Source: Adenophora triphylla var. japonica (taxonomy: Eukaryota; Streptophyta; Magnoliopsida; Asterales; Campanulaceae). Taken from it: a stretch of DNA of 64,000 nucleotides. Within the stretch, counting starts at the first letter, position 1; the number at the start of each line of letters is the position of its first letter. A program made the position numbers and the translations under genes. Below are positions 46,262 to 57,976 of the stretch, piece after piece. The stretch lies in NCBI GenBank assembly GCA_022495995.1, contig JAFEMH010001350.1, forward strand, positions 124,001 to 188,000, in the 5' to 3' direction. The notes under the pieces are model-generated. The model ran no database searches. It saw only the letters and a list, made by a program, of their open reading frames with translations, and was not told the origin of the DNA.

Positions 46262-46668
46262 TTGTTATATATCTGAAGGTTATGGTTTAGGGTATATGAT
46301 ATGGGCATATGACATATGGTTTAGGGTATGAGTTATGGTTTAGGGTATATGTACATGTATATGGTGTATAGTGTATGCATAGGTTACGATTAAGTGTATA
46401 AGGTATGAGTATATGGTATATGACATATGGTATAGGGTATATGGGTTATGGTTTAAGGTATAGGATATGGGCATATGATATATAGTTTAGGGTATGGTTT
46501 ATGATTTTGGGTATGGGTATATGGTTTATAAGATATATGATATGGGTTACAATTAACGGTATAAGGTACGGCTATATGGTAGTAATATTTAGGGTATATG
46601 TTATGATTTAAGGTATATGTATGAGTTTTTGTTGTATAGGGTATGAGTTACGATTAAGGGTATAAGGT
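46262..46668. repeat. degenerate TTTAGGG-containing repeat
   Basis: Words such as ATGGTTTAGGGTATATG recur about every 20-40 bp, mixed with GATTAAGGGTATAAGG. They include the plant telomere heptamer TTTAGGG, but spacing and flanks differ from telomeric arrays. A few more copies lie at 46910-46965, after the inserted MITE. Confidence 0.7.
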
Positions 46669-46669
46669 A

Positions 46670-46903
46670 CTCCCTCCGTCCCACCCGAAAGGCACATTTG
46701 GTCAATTCGATCAAAGTAAGTTAGACCCGAACATTAATGCAAATCTAATCATCCTATTGAAATTTTAAAAATTATTATTCATAAATTATTTAATGATTTA
46801 CCAATAAATTTTTTGAATCTCATTAGGATAATTAGATTTGTATTAATGTTTGGGTCAAAGCTTAAATTGATCAAAATAGCTTTTTCGGGTGGGACGAAAG
46901 GAG
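46670..46903. mobile_element. Stowaway-like MITE, 234 bp
   Basis: CTCCCTCCGTCCCACCCGAA and TTCGGGTGGGACGAAAGGAG are inverted termini, flanked by TA at 46668-46669 and 46904-46905. It interrupts the TTTAGGG-type repeat. Confidence 0.9.
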
Positions 46904-47090
46904 TATATGGTTTAGGCATATAAGTTATGGTTTAGGGTATGGGTTACGGTTAAGGGGTTGGGTATATTCATAAATATTATTAATTTTTTTAATGTTTAAA
47001 TTATTATTGTTCTTCTAAATCTTTTTTTTTCTAATAACTATTATTCTTATTTTAACATATTCAATTATTCCTTATTATCAATAATTTATA

Positions 47091-47260
47091 CTCCCTCTAT
47101 CCCAAACCAAAATGATAGTCACATATTCCTTTTTTCTTTGTCCCAAAAAGTTTGTCTCATTTTCAAAAGTAAAGCTTCAAAATTACAAACTCCCAAAATT
47201 TAATGTAACCTTTAAATGTTTGAAAAGTTAAATGAGGCTATCATTTAGGGTCGGAGGGAG
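47091..47260. mobile_element. Stowaway-like MITE, 170 bp
   Basis: CTCCCTCTATCCCAAACC and GGGTCGGAGGGAG ends are inverted, with TA at 47089-47090 and 47261-47262. The inner inverted ATGATAG/CTATCAT words support the ends. Confidence 0.85.
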
Positions 47261-47309
47261 TAATATAGTAATATTTGCTTGTTTTATTTACGTTGCATTA
47301 AATGTGTTA

Positions 47310-47640
47310 GGTCCAATGGCGGGCTATAAAATTTAATTTCCCTCATTTTTTTTTTCAGGAAAATTCAAAGGGTCTGGGTAAACCCATTTATCCCCTTTCT
47401 CTGTGTAAACCCATTTATTCCCTCTCTCTCTCTCTCTAACAACTCGACTCCATCGCAATCTCCATCATCAAGGTCGCGAGAGGCGCAGCCGGACTACCTA
47501 TCGCTCGTCATCGCAATCTCCATCATCGCTCGTCATCGCTCTTTTGCCTTCGTCGTTCTTACTGCGTGGCTGTCTCCGTCGTGAACCCGGTGGTGCAACA
47601 ACAAGCGTGGTCTGGAGTAGAAGCCAATTAACTGACTTTC
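47310..47640 (+). promoter_or_regulatory. promoter-like block and leader of E1
   Basis: GGCGGGCTATAAAATTTAAT gives a TATA box at about 47325, followed by TTCCCTCATTTTTT, CT repeats (47414-47437) and a leader with repeated CATCGCAATCTCCATCATC. A possible donor GAG/GTTAGT lies near 47651. The same block order occurs in E2 (51246-51370), so it belongs to the element and not to the captured gene. Confidence 0.5.
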
Positions 47641-48001
47641 TGCCATTAATGAGGTTAGTAATCGCATCTACCCATCCCTAATTTTAGGGTTTAGTTTCAA
47701 TTTCATATTTTGGGTTTTAATTTTAAATGTTGATTGCCTAGCGCTATGGAAACCTCACATTGATCATATTCCGCTCTATATTCGCCATTATTGATGAGAT
47801 TTTGGCAGCCATGGTTGGTGTTGAAGGGGAGAGAGATAAGTGCTCGTCTCTGGTTGAGTTGGTTGTGGAGATCATTGGATTGTGCTCCGCATGGATATGG
47901 TTTTCTAATTTGAAGTCTAAATTATTGGTCCCTTAGTTCCTATTCTTTTCTCTCCCTGATTTTTTTCTTTTTAATAAGTTATTTATGATTTTCACTTGTA
48001 G

Positions 48002-49435
48002 AGCATCTATTCACTCTTGCACATCAACAAAATATTTGAAGTTGGAATCTCAAAAACTCTTCAAGAGCAAGTAAAATATTTTAATCTAGACATTGTTGAC
48101 AAGGTACCAAACTAATGCTTCAAATGTGTTGTTCAGAAGCTCTTTTTTACCAGAATTTTTGTTTGCTTCTTAAGCTGGCTAGCTATTCTTGATGTGTAAG
48201 TCTGTGACAGGTTGCTGCATTCATTTCAATGGACCTGAGATAATTTAATTTCCGCCGGTGAAATAAAAATTTAATTAAAATGAATTAATTTAGCGGCGGA
48301 AATTTCCGTCACTGAGATAATTTAATTTCCGTCGCTGATTAATTAAAAATAATTAAAAAAATAAATGTTATAATCACCGACGAAATATTTCCGTCGCTGA
48401 TAAATAAAAAAAATTAATTTATCACCGACGAAAATATTCCGTCGCTGGTATATTTTTTTTAAAAAAATTAATTTCTACCGACGAAATAATTCCGTCGCTG
48501 ATTAATTAAAGATAATTAAAAATTAAATGTTATAATCACCATATTCCGTCGGTGATAAATAAAAAAAATAAAAAACAAAATTAATTTATCACCGACAAAA
48601 ATATTCCGTCGCTGATTTATTTTAAAAAATAAAAACTTTTAACCGACAGAATAATTCCGTCGCTGATAAACAATTAGCGACGGAATATTCCTTCGGTAAA
48701 TCAGGCGCCAATTTAGTGGCGGTAATGAAACGAATATTCGAGAAATATTCGTTTTTAGCGACGGAAGGTAGCGACGGAATCCAATTCCGTCAGTAAAGTT
48801 GACGCCAAAATTATTCTGTCGCTATAGCATAATTTCCGTCGCTATATAGCGACGGAATGATTCCGTCGCTGTTGATTCCGTCGCTAAAGCCTCAGTTTCT
48901 GGTAGTGTATCATTTAGAATTTATAAATGATATTCTGGAGTCCCTTGTGACAATTATAGTCATTTAGCTAATCAGTTGCAAGCTTTAACTCACTAGTATG
49001 AGTATTTTGGACCCTGATCATACATAAGTGACTGCTATAACTTAGAAGGCAATGAGTTCTAGATGAAGATGCTATCCTTGTTATGTGTTGTGATATTTTC
49101 ATTTCATTTGCTATTTTATCATTTTGATTTCTTTTTTAGTACGACTTTGTCATGTAGGTTATTGGAGTTATTGATGTAAATAGAAGTAAAGAGAAGGGCT
49201 ATGAAACAACAGTGAAAGATGGTTTTTGCGATGAGGTGTGAAATTGTAAAATTAAACATCAATATTCTCAGGTTTCTTATGTTATTTCCTTTTACGAGGC
49301 AAATTCATCAAGAAACTCACATTGTCTGATTTGATCGCACCACTGCCTTACAAGTGCCATCTTTGGAACTTGCACGTCTTCCTTATATGTCCAGAGAGAA
49401 AATGCTTCCTCATATTGTTTATATACATCAGATAG
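48002..49435 (+). pseudogene. MSH5: exon fragments of MSH5-like MutS homologue, captured in E1
   Basis: Phase-0 exons bounded by AG/GT are present. 48002-48103 reads SIYSLLHINKIFEVGISKTL then QEQVKYFNLDIVDK. 48211-48240 reads VAAFISMDLR. 49158-49235 reads VIGVIDVNRSKEKGYETTV then KDGFCDE. About 49340-49435 reads PSLELARLPYMSREKM then LPHIVYIHQIG. From memory of the family these match, in order, consecutive exons of the lever/core region of plant MSH5, the meiotic partner of MSH4 in crossover formation. The ATPase and other domains are absent, the fourth exon has a damaged start, and a second CACTA end interrupts the second exon. It lies in sense with the E1 promoter block, so a chimeric transcript is possible; a functional MSH5 is not. 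Confidence 0.7.
48241..48907. mobile_element. right part of another CACTA-like element (E3)
   Basis: It ends with GTTTCTGGTAGTG, the inverted form of CACTACCAGAAAC typical of CACTA termini. Before it stand about 20 copies of TTCCGTCGCTGAT and GCGACGGAAT words on both strands. No CACTACC left end is present, so this fragment is truncated at the MSH5-like exon. Confidence 0.75.
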
Positions 49436-51008
49436 GTTGGTTTGCACTTCTGCATCAATAAATCCATCTCATTTGTGCAACTAGGTATTGCCAATTTCAA
49501 TGACCACACCCAACTGCAGGACATCAACGAACTCCTCTCTGGCCTTCGCAGGTTGATTTCTCCACTTCCAGCAATTGATTCGACTAGGGTTAGTGCGAAA
49601 TCACGTCTAATTTAAATATATTGATTATGATTTTGTGATTTTTTAAGTTCATTTTCCTTGATTATTTGGTGGAAAATTGTATGTAGAAGTGTAATTCTTA
49701 AGTTTGAGAACACAGTTGTTACCAAGTCTTATATCTATGATTATAAATCAACTTCGATTGGGGATTTTGATTTGTTTGATTATTAATCCTAAGAAAGCAA
49801 GAAATAAAGCATATTAAAGGACTGTTGCTTATTAGTGCGAAATCTCTCTTGTTATATCTTTTTGTCTTCTACATGTATTTTCTCCCTCCGTTCCAAAGAA
49901 ATTTAGGAAGTAGATTATGTCATGAATGCTCCATATAAATGGTTAAATGGTTACTTCAAGAGGTGTAGTGGTGTCTTCTTAGATTACTTTAGTTGTTGTT
50001 TTGAGAAGTAGACATACTTTATTATTTATGTGCTTATTTCCTCTTCCTCCAATTTGGATAAGATACAGTGATTGAGATACTAGCGGGTTGAATGGAGGTT
50101 GGAAATTGGCACACCCATCAGGTATATAGAGTTATTAATCATTTAAACACTCCATGTTTTTGAATAGAAGCTGACTATTCTGAATGTTTGTGACATTATT
50201 GTGATGTAAACACTCCATGTAAATGCTCCATTGTGCTATAATTACAACAATAGTTGGTCTCTATGTGAACACTGGTACAGTTGGTCTTCTTTGTATTATA
50301 TCTTCCTCACCAATAGTTGTACATCACTGTGTGATATGTGAAAGCTTGAGCATGTTGATTAGGACCGTTGTTGGGTTCCTCTTTTGTCTAAACTTGAGCA
50401 TGTTAAACAATTTCTTTGCTAGAAACTGTGGGTACTCCCTCCATCCCAAAATTATCAAGAGAAATTTGAAGGAAAAAATGGGACGGAGTGAGTATTTTAC
50501 CCCCTTCTCTCTGAGGTGAACTCCTTTGACTGAAAAAGAGATAGTTTCTTTGGAATAAATCTTGAATGACCCTTGAGCATGACATGCTTGTTGCAAATGT
50601 GTGTATGTTTCTGTTCAATGACTTTGTTATAAATGTTGTCAATTTTTATTGAGTTGACAACACTTGCTTCTTCATGTGTGTTGTGCTGAAGGTGTTTTCT
50701 ATTCTAATCAATTATGTTTTAACTTGTAGGTACATGTTGATCAGCTGTCTTAGCAACAAAATTATAACATCCAACATGGTGGAGGCTATTTTTTGTTTTG
50801 CATCATTTAATGGGTTGTAGTTAGGCTATAGTTGTTATGATAGAAGATTATGATCTTTTGGACACTAACTGTTCATGTGTCTTTTGTAATGTGTCGTTAG
50901 GGCACGAAACTTATGTTACTTATTATGTGTCTTTTGGGCACGAATCTTGTCAATGCATGTTACCTTTTATGTTAATTGAAACCTTTTTTTTATTGAAAAT
51001 ATTATGGT
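49436..51008 (+). other. remaining body of E1, mostly unrecognised
   Basis: A further exon-like piece lies at 49494-49590 (NDHTQLQDINELLSGLRRLI-type reading, AG before and GTTAGT after), which I cannot assign. Half of a Stowaway end (CTCCCTCCGTTCCAAAG) is at 49883, and a 58-bp MITE at 50435. The rest is AT-rich, intron-like DNA. Confidence 0.4.
50435..50492. mobile_element. very short Stowaway-like unit, 58 bp
   Basis: CTCCCTCCATCCCA and TGGGACGGAGTGAG are inverted ends with TA on both sides (50433-50434, 50493-50494). Only about 30 bp lie between the ends. Confidence 0.7.
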
Positions 51009-51454
51009 ACTACTACATTTTTGAGCTAATGTAACGAATCTAATGCAACGGGGAGCTAATGTAACGAATATAATGCAACGATTTAAAAATGGCGTTCCAT
51101 TATTTTATCTATGCAACGATGATTTTGAGTTAATGCAACAGCTATGACCTCGGCGTTGCATTAGGATATTTGGCGTTACATTAGATCTTTCTAATGCAAC
51201 GGCTTAGTTAGTAATGCAACACCCTCTGTAAAGCCAAATGAATTACGCGGGCTTTAATTTTCCCCAAATTAATATTTCCCTCATTTTTTAATGGGAAAAT
51301 TTAAGGACCACAAAACTCGCTTTCTCTCTCCAGGTCCACAAAACTCGCTTTCTCTCTCACCAGTCTCCTCCCAAATTTCTCGAAAAATACCTCGAGCTCG
51401 ATCCATATCTCTCAATCATCTTCAATTCGCTTTCTCTCTCAAGATCTTTGTTAA
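51009..51454 (+). mobile_element. CACTA-like element E2, left end, interrupted by F
   Basis: ACTACTACATTTTTGAGC repeats the start of E1, followed by TAATGCAACG/CGTTGCATTA words, GCGGGCTTTAATTTTCC, TTCCCTCATTTTTT and a CT-rich leader with two copies of CACAAAACTCGCTTTCTCTC. The first base of the CACTA terminus is not conserved (GGTACTACT). The copia LTR of F begins at 51455. Confidence 0.5.
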
Positions 51455-52908
51455 TGTTAGAAACATGTGTTGACATGTGTGTTGTCCCTTGTGTCACATA
51501 CCAGTGTTGCCACATGTGTTGCCATTTGAGATTTGGCAACACCATAATAGTTACTGTATTTTTCATAAATAACAACGTGGTAATTAATGAATATATAATA
51601 GTAGTTAGTCTGCTTTAGATGAGGTTGAACAGGTCAACAGAAGATGCCCAGGCGTGAACTTTGAAATTGAAGAAGAAAGTTACATATAAATATGTGATAT
51701 CCCCATCCCACATCGGAAATATGTGGGAATTTAGTGTGATATATAGAAGGCTCATGCACTACTACTAAGCATCAAATCATTCATTGGACTTTTGGAGGCC
51801 TGTGATGGGCTGTGATTGACCCAATTTAGGAGGTGCTTAGTGGGCCAGTGTGTGGTGCCTACGTAGCGGGTCGGGCTTCGGGCTCGGGTCGTTACAAATG
51901 GTATCAGAGCAGAACCCCGGCCTTAAGGCTTGCGAGCTAGCCCGGGGGTACGATCTGGGTATTGATTGACCTTGCCAGGGACGGCAAGGGTTTGAGTGGG
52001 GGAGATTGTGATATCCCCATCCCACATTGGAAATATGTGGGAATTTAGTGTGATATATAGAAGGCTCATGCACTACTACTAAGCATCAAATCATTCATTG
52101 GACTTTTGGAGGCCTGTGATGGGCTGTGATTGACCCAATTAAGGAGGTGCTTAGTGGGCCAGTGTGTGGTGCCTACGTAGCGGGTCGGGCTTCGGGCTCG
52201 GGTCGTTACAATTTATATGTAAAATTGGTAACCAATTAAAAGGGTTATTGGTTAGCTATTCAGGGGGAGATAAAGTCAGATGTACAAGGCTGCTAGCAAT
52301 TGTGTACAAGGCTGAGGAGCTAAGAAGACTTGGTCTTCTACAAATGGGGCGAATGGAGCTAAAACCAAGGAACAACCTCAAGGCTGTTTATCTGATCATT
52401 TTGAGTAGACTCCAAGTTTTGGAGGCCTATATATAGTGCAGTCGATCTGCTTAAGTGATCACCCAATTTAGAAAATGAAAATCTGCACAAGAAAGAATTC
52501 TACTCTTCAGTGTTGCCATTCAAGTGTTGGCAACACTCTGTCCGACACTCGAGAGTTATCACATATATCTTTGTATTTTCGTGAGGTTTCGAGTGTTAGA
52601 TTTCAGAGAGAGTTCTAGTTTAGTTGTTCCTCATGTTAATGATTGAAAATCATTTAGGGAACTTTTCGATCTTGTATTTAAATCATTATATATAGAAAGG
52701 TCTTGCCCTCCTGGCACCCATCAAGTTATATATTTATATAACTTGATAAAATTATATTTCTTGTGTATTGTTATTTATTCTTTCGCTGCAATTAGATTTA
52801 TTTCTATTATCTGTTTTTTGAATTGGTGTGTGTTGTGGTTAGTGTTGCCGACACTAATAGCAATACTTGTGAGTTTTATTTCACTTTGCTAAGCCATAGA
52901 CAATTTCA
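51455..52908 (+). repeat. 5' LTR of element F, containing a TRIM
   Basis: It starts TGTTAGAAACATG and ends CAATTTCA before AT and the primer site. Without the 518-bp TRIM it is about 936 bp. GTGTTGCC/GGCAACAC words cluster at 51470-51545, 52507-52545 and 52826-52862. Confidence 0.75.
51693..52210 (+). mobile_element. TRIM element, 518 bp
   Basis: Two 204-bp LTRs (51693-51896 and 52007-52210; TGTGATATCC to GTCGTTACA) are almost identical. They enclose 110 bp with an exact iMet primer site TGGTATCAGAGC at 51899-51910 and a polypurine tract GTGGGGGAGAT before the second LTR. No coding capacity. The flanks TTACATATAAAT and ATTTATATGTAA are inverted to each other, so it entered a palindromic target; the direct duplication is imperfect. 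Confidence 0.9.
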
Positions 52909-52910
52909 AT

Positions 52911-52922
52911 TGGTATCAGAGC
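52911..52922 (+). other. primer binding site of element F (initiator tRNA-Met)
   Basis: Exact TGGTATCAGAGC, 2 bp after the LTR of F. Confidence 0.9.
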
Positions 52923-52949
52923 CTAGCACTTGATACACTAAGTGTTAGC

Positions 52950-55259
52950 TGTCACGCCCCAATTAATTAATAGTAATAATAATGGCAACTAAAAGGCGTA
53001 ACTTAAAAATCAATCCATAAACCTTCAATTAAAATCAACATTCGATATCCGAGAGCACTTGTCTCTAAATCAATAACAACACAATGCGAATGGCACCCAA
53101 AACTCGGGGCAATTATTACAACTCAAAATAAATATCCAAACGATAAAAATAGATAAATGCTAGTCTAAATAATATTGGCTAGCCCAGTAATGCTCCAACA
53201 CTATGCATCCTTCCTAATTATTACCTGGAAGGAAAAGAAAAATAAAGAAGGGGTGAGCGAACCAAGCTCAGTAAGGTCCTACGCCGCCCCTTCGGTTTCT
53301 AAGAAGGGGTGACCTCAAAGACGTGTCAATAATCATTTAACAATGAAGCGGGTGATTCAAACAATACAATAATTTTCAATAATCAATAAGAAGTATGGCT
53401 CAAGCAATATTCAATAATAACGATGTCAACATGATATCTTAATATTTTCAATGTCATTTTATTATTTTGGTTTATCTGGATAACCTAACCACAATTCTTA
53501 GTGGTGTCAATATCAATGTAAATGCCACATAGGCATGTCATGAATTACCCCATGACCGGGTGTCGATAGTGTCATTTATACCCATGACCGGGTGTCAATA
53601 GTATATTAATTATACCCATACTAACCGGGTGTCATTAAGTGATCGATCAATAGTTTTAATGTCAAGGTGTCCTTTAATTGACCAAGGATTTGAAGTCAAT
53701 TAAAGTTTAGATTTTAATTCCAAAGACCGAAAGACAGTGAGTGAATGCCAAAGAATTAAAAGTACCAGCCATAATGGTACACAATGACAATAATCAGAAC
53801 GGAGGATCAAATGAACAATAACATCAATAAAGGACTAGGAACGTAATCTCTTACCTTATCGTCGCTTAGTAACTCCCAAGCCTCCACGCGTACGAATCTA
53901 CAATCATGTAAATGTATCTTAGGATAGAGTACAATGCTATATTAATGCACTAAATCCTTCTAATTAACTCTAGGATTAACTTCCTAACCTTTTTTGTTAA
54001 GTTTCTAGTGAACTTCGTTAACTTTCTAATCGAAACTGTTAACTTCTAAACTTAAGTACTGATTTACAGATTTCTACACCTTTAGGACTATTCTGTAATT
54101 TACTAACTTTGTGGAATTCCTTTACATTTTCAACCCATCTAGGACCAGACTATAATTTATCCTTAAGACAAGGCTAATTGGGAAATGTCCTTACCTTCTT
54201 AATATAACACCAGTAATAAACCCAACACCAGAAACATTATTATTTCATATTCTGAGCCGAAAATAGTACAGTTAACCTACGCTTCTTCTCTTCTTATTTT
54301 CATTGCAATAATTTAGCTTTAAGCGGATGATCATATACTTCTACAGAAATTATAAAACCCTCCAAATCAAATACCCTTATGAACTGAAGTCTGAACTAAG
54401 TGATTTATTTATTGAATATGCCTCATTATTCATACCAAGTTCCCTTCAACCTGACTATGAGATAACACCATTAACAACTAAGTCCGCCTTCCAACCAAAC
54501 CCAAAACATTAAAAAGTCATATATTGCAATAAATTCAAGTAATCTGATTTACTCCTTTAGACCCAAATTCCCAATTTCATTTTCTTAGTTCTGCAATTCT
54601 CTTTTCTTTTTTTTTTTTGAATTGAAATACAATATTCACCTTTTGCAACTCACAGACCATCATTAAAAGACATTTGAATTGAAAATGGACTTACCTTAAG
54701 TAAAGATTTCGACACCGATTCAAATCACAACAACAATTTCCTCTCCCCTCCGTTGAAGCCCCAAAAGCCCCAAAGATCCCTTAGGCGCTGCCCTCTCTCA
54801 ATCTGCTCTCACTCTCTCTCTCTTCCAAATTCGTGTATACCCCCAAACACGATCTCTTCTCCTTTTATACTACTCCAATTCAGACCCTTCCGTTCGCAAT
54901 CCATGGCGAGACCGCTCTCTTCCTGTTTCCTCCGTTGCCCACAAAGCCTAAACCTATTCCACTTCTTTTGTTAATGCAAGACCTTCTATCTCCTATTTCT
55001 ATTATTATTTTTAATATATAAATATATAAGAAACATATTTACAAGTTCCAAAAATCAGCATATTTAAAGCCCAATGCTATTTTGTCATTTCTTTTAAAAC
55101 TAATTCTCAATTCAGCCCAATTCTATATTATCCCACTAGGCCCATTTAAAACAAATTGAGCCCAAACTAATTAAGCCCAGTCCACTATGAAAAAGAAAAT
55201 GGCCAATTAATTTATTTAATTATTTTATATACTTAATAGAAAAATAACCATATATTACA
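52950..55259 (-). repeat. 3' LTR of element G, 2310 bp
   Basis: Read on the minus strand, it begins TGTAATATATGG after the purine run GGGGGTGAGAG (55260-55272) and ends AATTGGGGCGTGACA. A TATA box GTATAAAAGGAG lies near 54865. Short CCATGACCGGGTGTC words repeat (plus strand 53550-53635). No similar LTR is found at the other end of G. Confidence 0.85.
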
Positions 55260-55305
55260 CTCTCACCCCCTTAAAATAAGTTTAGTCCTCTAAACTTGAC
55301 GTACC

Positions 55306-57399
55306 TCATTCGATGAACAATTTAGGGTATTTCTCCCGCATCTCACTTTCAAGCTCCCATGTAGCTTCTCGAACAGTATGGTTACTCCACTGGACCTTCA
55401 CGTATGGGATGATGCGCCTTCTTAATACTTGGTCCTTCTTATCCACAATCCGAGTCGGTTCTTCATCATAACTCAGATCCGCTCGAAAACGTAACCGTTC
55501 AAATTCAATGACATGGCTTGGGTCAGGGACATACTTTCGTAACATGGACAAATGGAACACATTATGGACTCCCGCGAGCGCAGGCGGCAATGCCAATCTA
55601 TACGCCACCTCCCCAACTCGGTCTAGTATCTCGAAAGGTCCCACATATCTCGGGCTAAGTTTCCCTCTAATTCCAAATCTCATAACACCTTTCGTAGGCG
55701 ATATCTTCAAGAATACATGATCACCCACTTCGAACTTGAGTTCACGACGATGTCGATCGGCATACGATTTCTGTCTACTTTGTGCTGTCAATAATCTCTT
55801 CTTTATCAATTGGATCTTTTCAGTAGTCACTTGAACCAATTCGGGTCCCAATATCTTTCTCTCGCACACTTCGTCCCAACAAGTTGGTGAACGACATTTC
55901 CTACCATACAAGGCCTCATACGGTGCCATGCCAATACTAGAGTGAAAACTGTTATTATACGTGAATTCCACTAAGGTTAGATGTTCGTCCCAAGAGCCTC
56001 GCCAATCCAACGAGCACGCCCTAAGCATATCCTCAAGTGTTTGAATAGTCCGCTCTGACTGTCCATCTGTCTGCGGGTGAAATGCGGTACTCATATTCAA
56101 TTGAGTCCCCAATGCTCTTTGTAAACTTCCCCAAAATTTTGATGTGAATCTAGCATCTCTATCGGACACAATCGATACTGGCACTCCATGAAGTCTAACT
56201 ATCTCATCGACATACATTTTGGCTAATTTTTCCATGGAATCAGTAATTTTGAAAGCTAAGAAATGAGCAGACTTGGTCAACCTATACACGATCACCCAAA
56301 TTGCATTATGACCCTTTAGGGTCCTTGGTAGTCCCACCACAAAATCCATGGCAATGTGTTCCCACTTCCATTCAGGAATCGGTAATGACTGTAATAAACC
56401 ACCCGGCCTCTGATGTTCGCACTTTATCCGTTGGCACACCAAACACTTGGCCACAAAGTCTGCTACATCTCTCTTCATGTTGATCCACCAATACGTATCC
56501 TTCACATTTTGGTACATCTTCGTGCTACCAGGGTGCACTGCGAATCTCGAACAATGAGCTTCTTCAAGGATTTCTCGTTTAATACTCTCATCGTCTGGAA
56601 CACAGATCCTTGACCGATATCTCAACATATTGTCATTCCCAACTTTAAATTCAGATGACTCGCCATTTTTCAGTTTATCTAGGATCTCTACTAACTCCGG
56701 GTCAAGTACTTGAGCCGCCTTAATTCTTTCTAACAATGCTGGTTGCGCGCTCAATTGTGCTAAATGACCCTTCTCACTGCTAACCTTCACTTCTAGGCAC
56801 ACAGGTTCGATGTCCCCAAATGCACTTTCCTTCCTTGCCAACAGCGCCACTAAACTACCTCGGTTCTTACGGCTTAAAGCATCAGCCACCTTATTAGCTT
56901 TTCCTGGATGATACAAAATATCACAATCATAGTCCTTTAGTAACTCCAACCACCTTCTTTGACGCATGTTCAACTCCTTCTGGGTGAAAATATACTTCAG
57001 ACTTTTGTGATCCGTATATATCTCACAATGCACTCCATATAAATAATGCCTCCAAATCTTTAACGCAAAGACTATGGCCGCTAATTCCAAATCATGAGTT
57101 GGATAATTTCGTTCGTAGCTCTTCAACTGACGGGATGCATATGCTATTACTTTCTCGTTCTGCATAAGGACACAACCCAACCCTTTCAATGAAGCGTCAC
57201 TATAAATCACAAAACCTTCTGTCCCCGATGGAAGAGTAAGAATTGGCGCAGACACCAACCGCTTCTTCAACTCCTGAAAATTGGCTTCACATTCCTCTGT
57301 CCACTCAAACTTAACATCCTTTTGCATCAGCTTTGTCAATGGCAATGATATCTTGGAGAATCCTTCCACAAAACGCCTATAGTAACCTGCCAGCCCCAA
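55306..57399 (-). CDS. RNase H, integrase and chromodomain of element G
   Basis: 697 open codons. RT thumb: [18 protein letters not shown]. RNase [19 protein letters not shown] with later [11 protein letters not shown] and ADALSRK. Integrase: zinc residues in [16 protein letters not shown] and CLVCQRIK. The catalytic residues are in AMDFVVG (about 56344), VSDRDARF (about 56163) and DGQSERTIQ (about 56055), all intact. C-terminal chromodomain: [20 protein letters not shown] and [15 protein letters not shown]; such domains steer insertion to heterochromatin. The frame is open to a natural stop, but the N-terminus is cut off from RT by shifts just upstream, so this is a piece of a polyprotein. 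Confidence 0.88.
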   Translation of the reverse strand: MGLAGYYRRFVEGFSKISLPLTKLMQKDVKFEWTEECEANFQELKKRLVSAPILTLPSGTEGFVIYSDASLKGLGCVLMQNEKVIAYASRQLKSYERNYPTHDLELAAIVFALKIWRHYLYGVHCEIYTDHKSLKYIFTQKELNMRQRRWLELLKDYDCDILYHPGKANKVADALSRKNRGSLVALLARKESAFGDIEPVCLEVKVSSEKGHLAQLSAQPALLERIKAAQVLDPELVEILDKLKNGESSEFKVGNDNMLRYRSRICVPDDESIKREILEEAHCSRFAVHPGSTKMYQNVKDTYWWINMKRDVADFVAKCLVCQRIKCEHQRPGGLLQSLPIPEWKWEHIAMDFVVGLPRTLKGHNAIWVIVYRLTKSAHFLAFKITDSMEKLAKMYVDEIVRLHGVPVSIVSDRDARFTSKFWGSLQRALGTQLNMSTAFHPQTDGQSERTIQTLEDMLRACSLDWRGSWDEHLTLVEFTYNNSFHSSIGMAPYEALYGRKCRSPTCWDEVCERKILGPELVQVTTEKIQLIKKRLLTAQSRQKSYADRHRRELKFEVGDHVFLKISPTKGVMRFGIRGKLSPRYVGPFEILDRVGEVAYRLALPPALAGVHNVFHLSMLRKYVPDPSHVIEFERLRFRADLSYDEEPTRIVDKKDQVLRRRIIPYVKVQWSNHTVREATWELESEMREKYPKLFIE

Positions 57400-57976
57400 G
57401 AAACTCCGAACTTCGAATCGTCGTTGGTCTTTCCCAATTCACCACCGCTTCAATTTTCGACGGTCCACCGATATACCTCTTTTAGAAACTACATGTCCCG
57501 TAAAAGATACTTCCTCCGGCCAAAATTCGCACTTCTTGAACTTAGCATACAACTTCTCGTTCTCTAAGAATCTGCAAGCATTATCCTCAAATGCTCCTCA
57601 TGTTCTTCCTTAGTCTTCGAGTAAACTAGGATGTCATCAATAAACACAAGAACACATCGGTCCAAGAACTCCTGGAACACCTTATTCATCAACTCCATAA
57701 AGATCACCGGAGCATTCGTCAACCCAAAAGGCATTACCAAAATTCATAATGTCCATATCTCGGTCCTAAATGTCGTTTGGAAATATCCTCCTTCCTCACC
57801 CTCAATTGATGGTATCCGTAACGAAGATCAATCTTAGAGAAGTAACAAGCTCCTTGTAATCGATCAAACAAATCATCTATCCTTGGTAAAGGATACTTAT
57901 TCTTCACCGTCACCTTGTTCAACTCCCTATAATCAATGCAAAGCCTCATAGATCCATCCTTCTTCTTCACGAACAA
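57400..57976 (-). pseudogene. reverse transcriptase segment of element G (frameshifted)
   Basis: The RT start [20 protein letters not shown] is at about 57970-57910, followed by [20 protein letters not shown]. The catalytic motif [12 protein letters not shown] is at about 57640-57610. At least three single-base shifts separate these blocks (about 57780, 57735 and 57570), and more lie near 57465 and 57410. One coincides with a missing T in a T run and at least one with a probable CTG. The fixed residues remain, so the breaks may be errors or recent. Confidence 0.8.

Larger units (their letters stand above)
45947..51008 (+). mobile_element. CACTA-like element E1 carrying host-gene exons (left end and body)
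   Basis: The left end is CACTACTACATTTTTGAAC, followed by many copies of TAATGCAAC and GTTGCATTA words (45990-46260), the usual subterminal pattern of CACTA elements. The same end with the same words returns at 51009. Downstream are a TATA-bearing promoter-like block (47310-47400), a CT-rich leader and MSH5-like exons. No transposase was found and the right end is not in the window, so E1 may continue beyond the nested insertions. Confidence 0.5.

Noticed and set aside
46262..46668. Interstitial telomere
   Set aside because: TTTAGGG occurs but never in tandem; the repeat unit is different.
51891..51910. tRNA gene suggested by TGGTATCAGAGC
   Set aside because: It is a primer binding site after an LTR; no cloverleaf can be formed from the surroundings.
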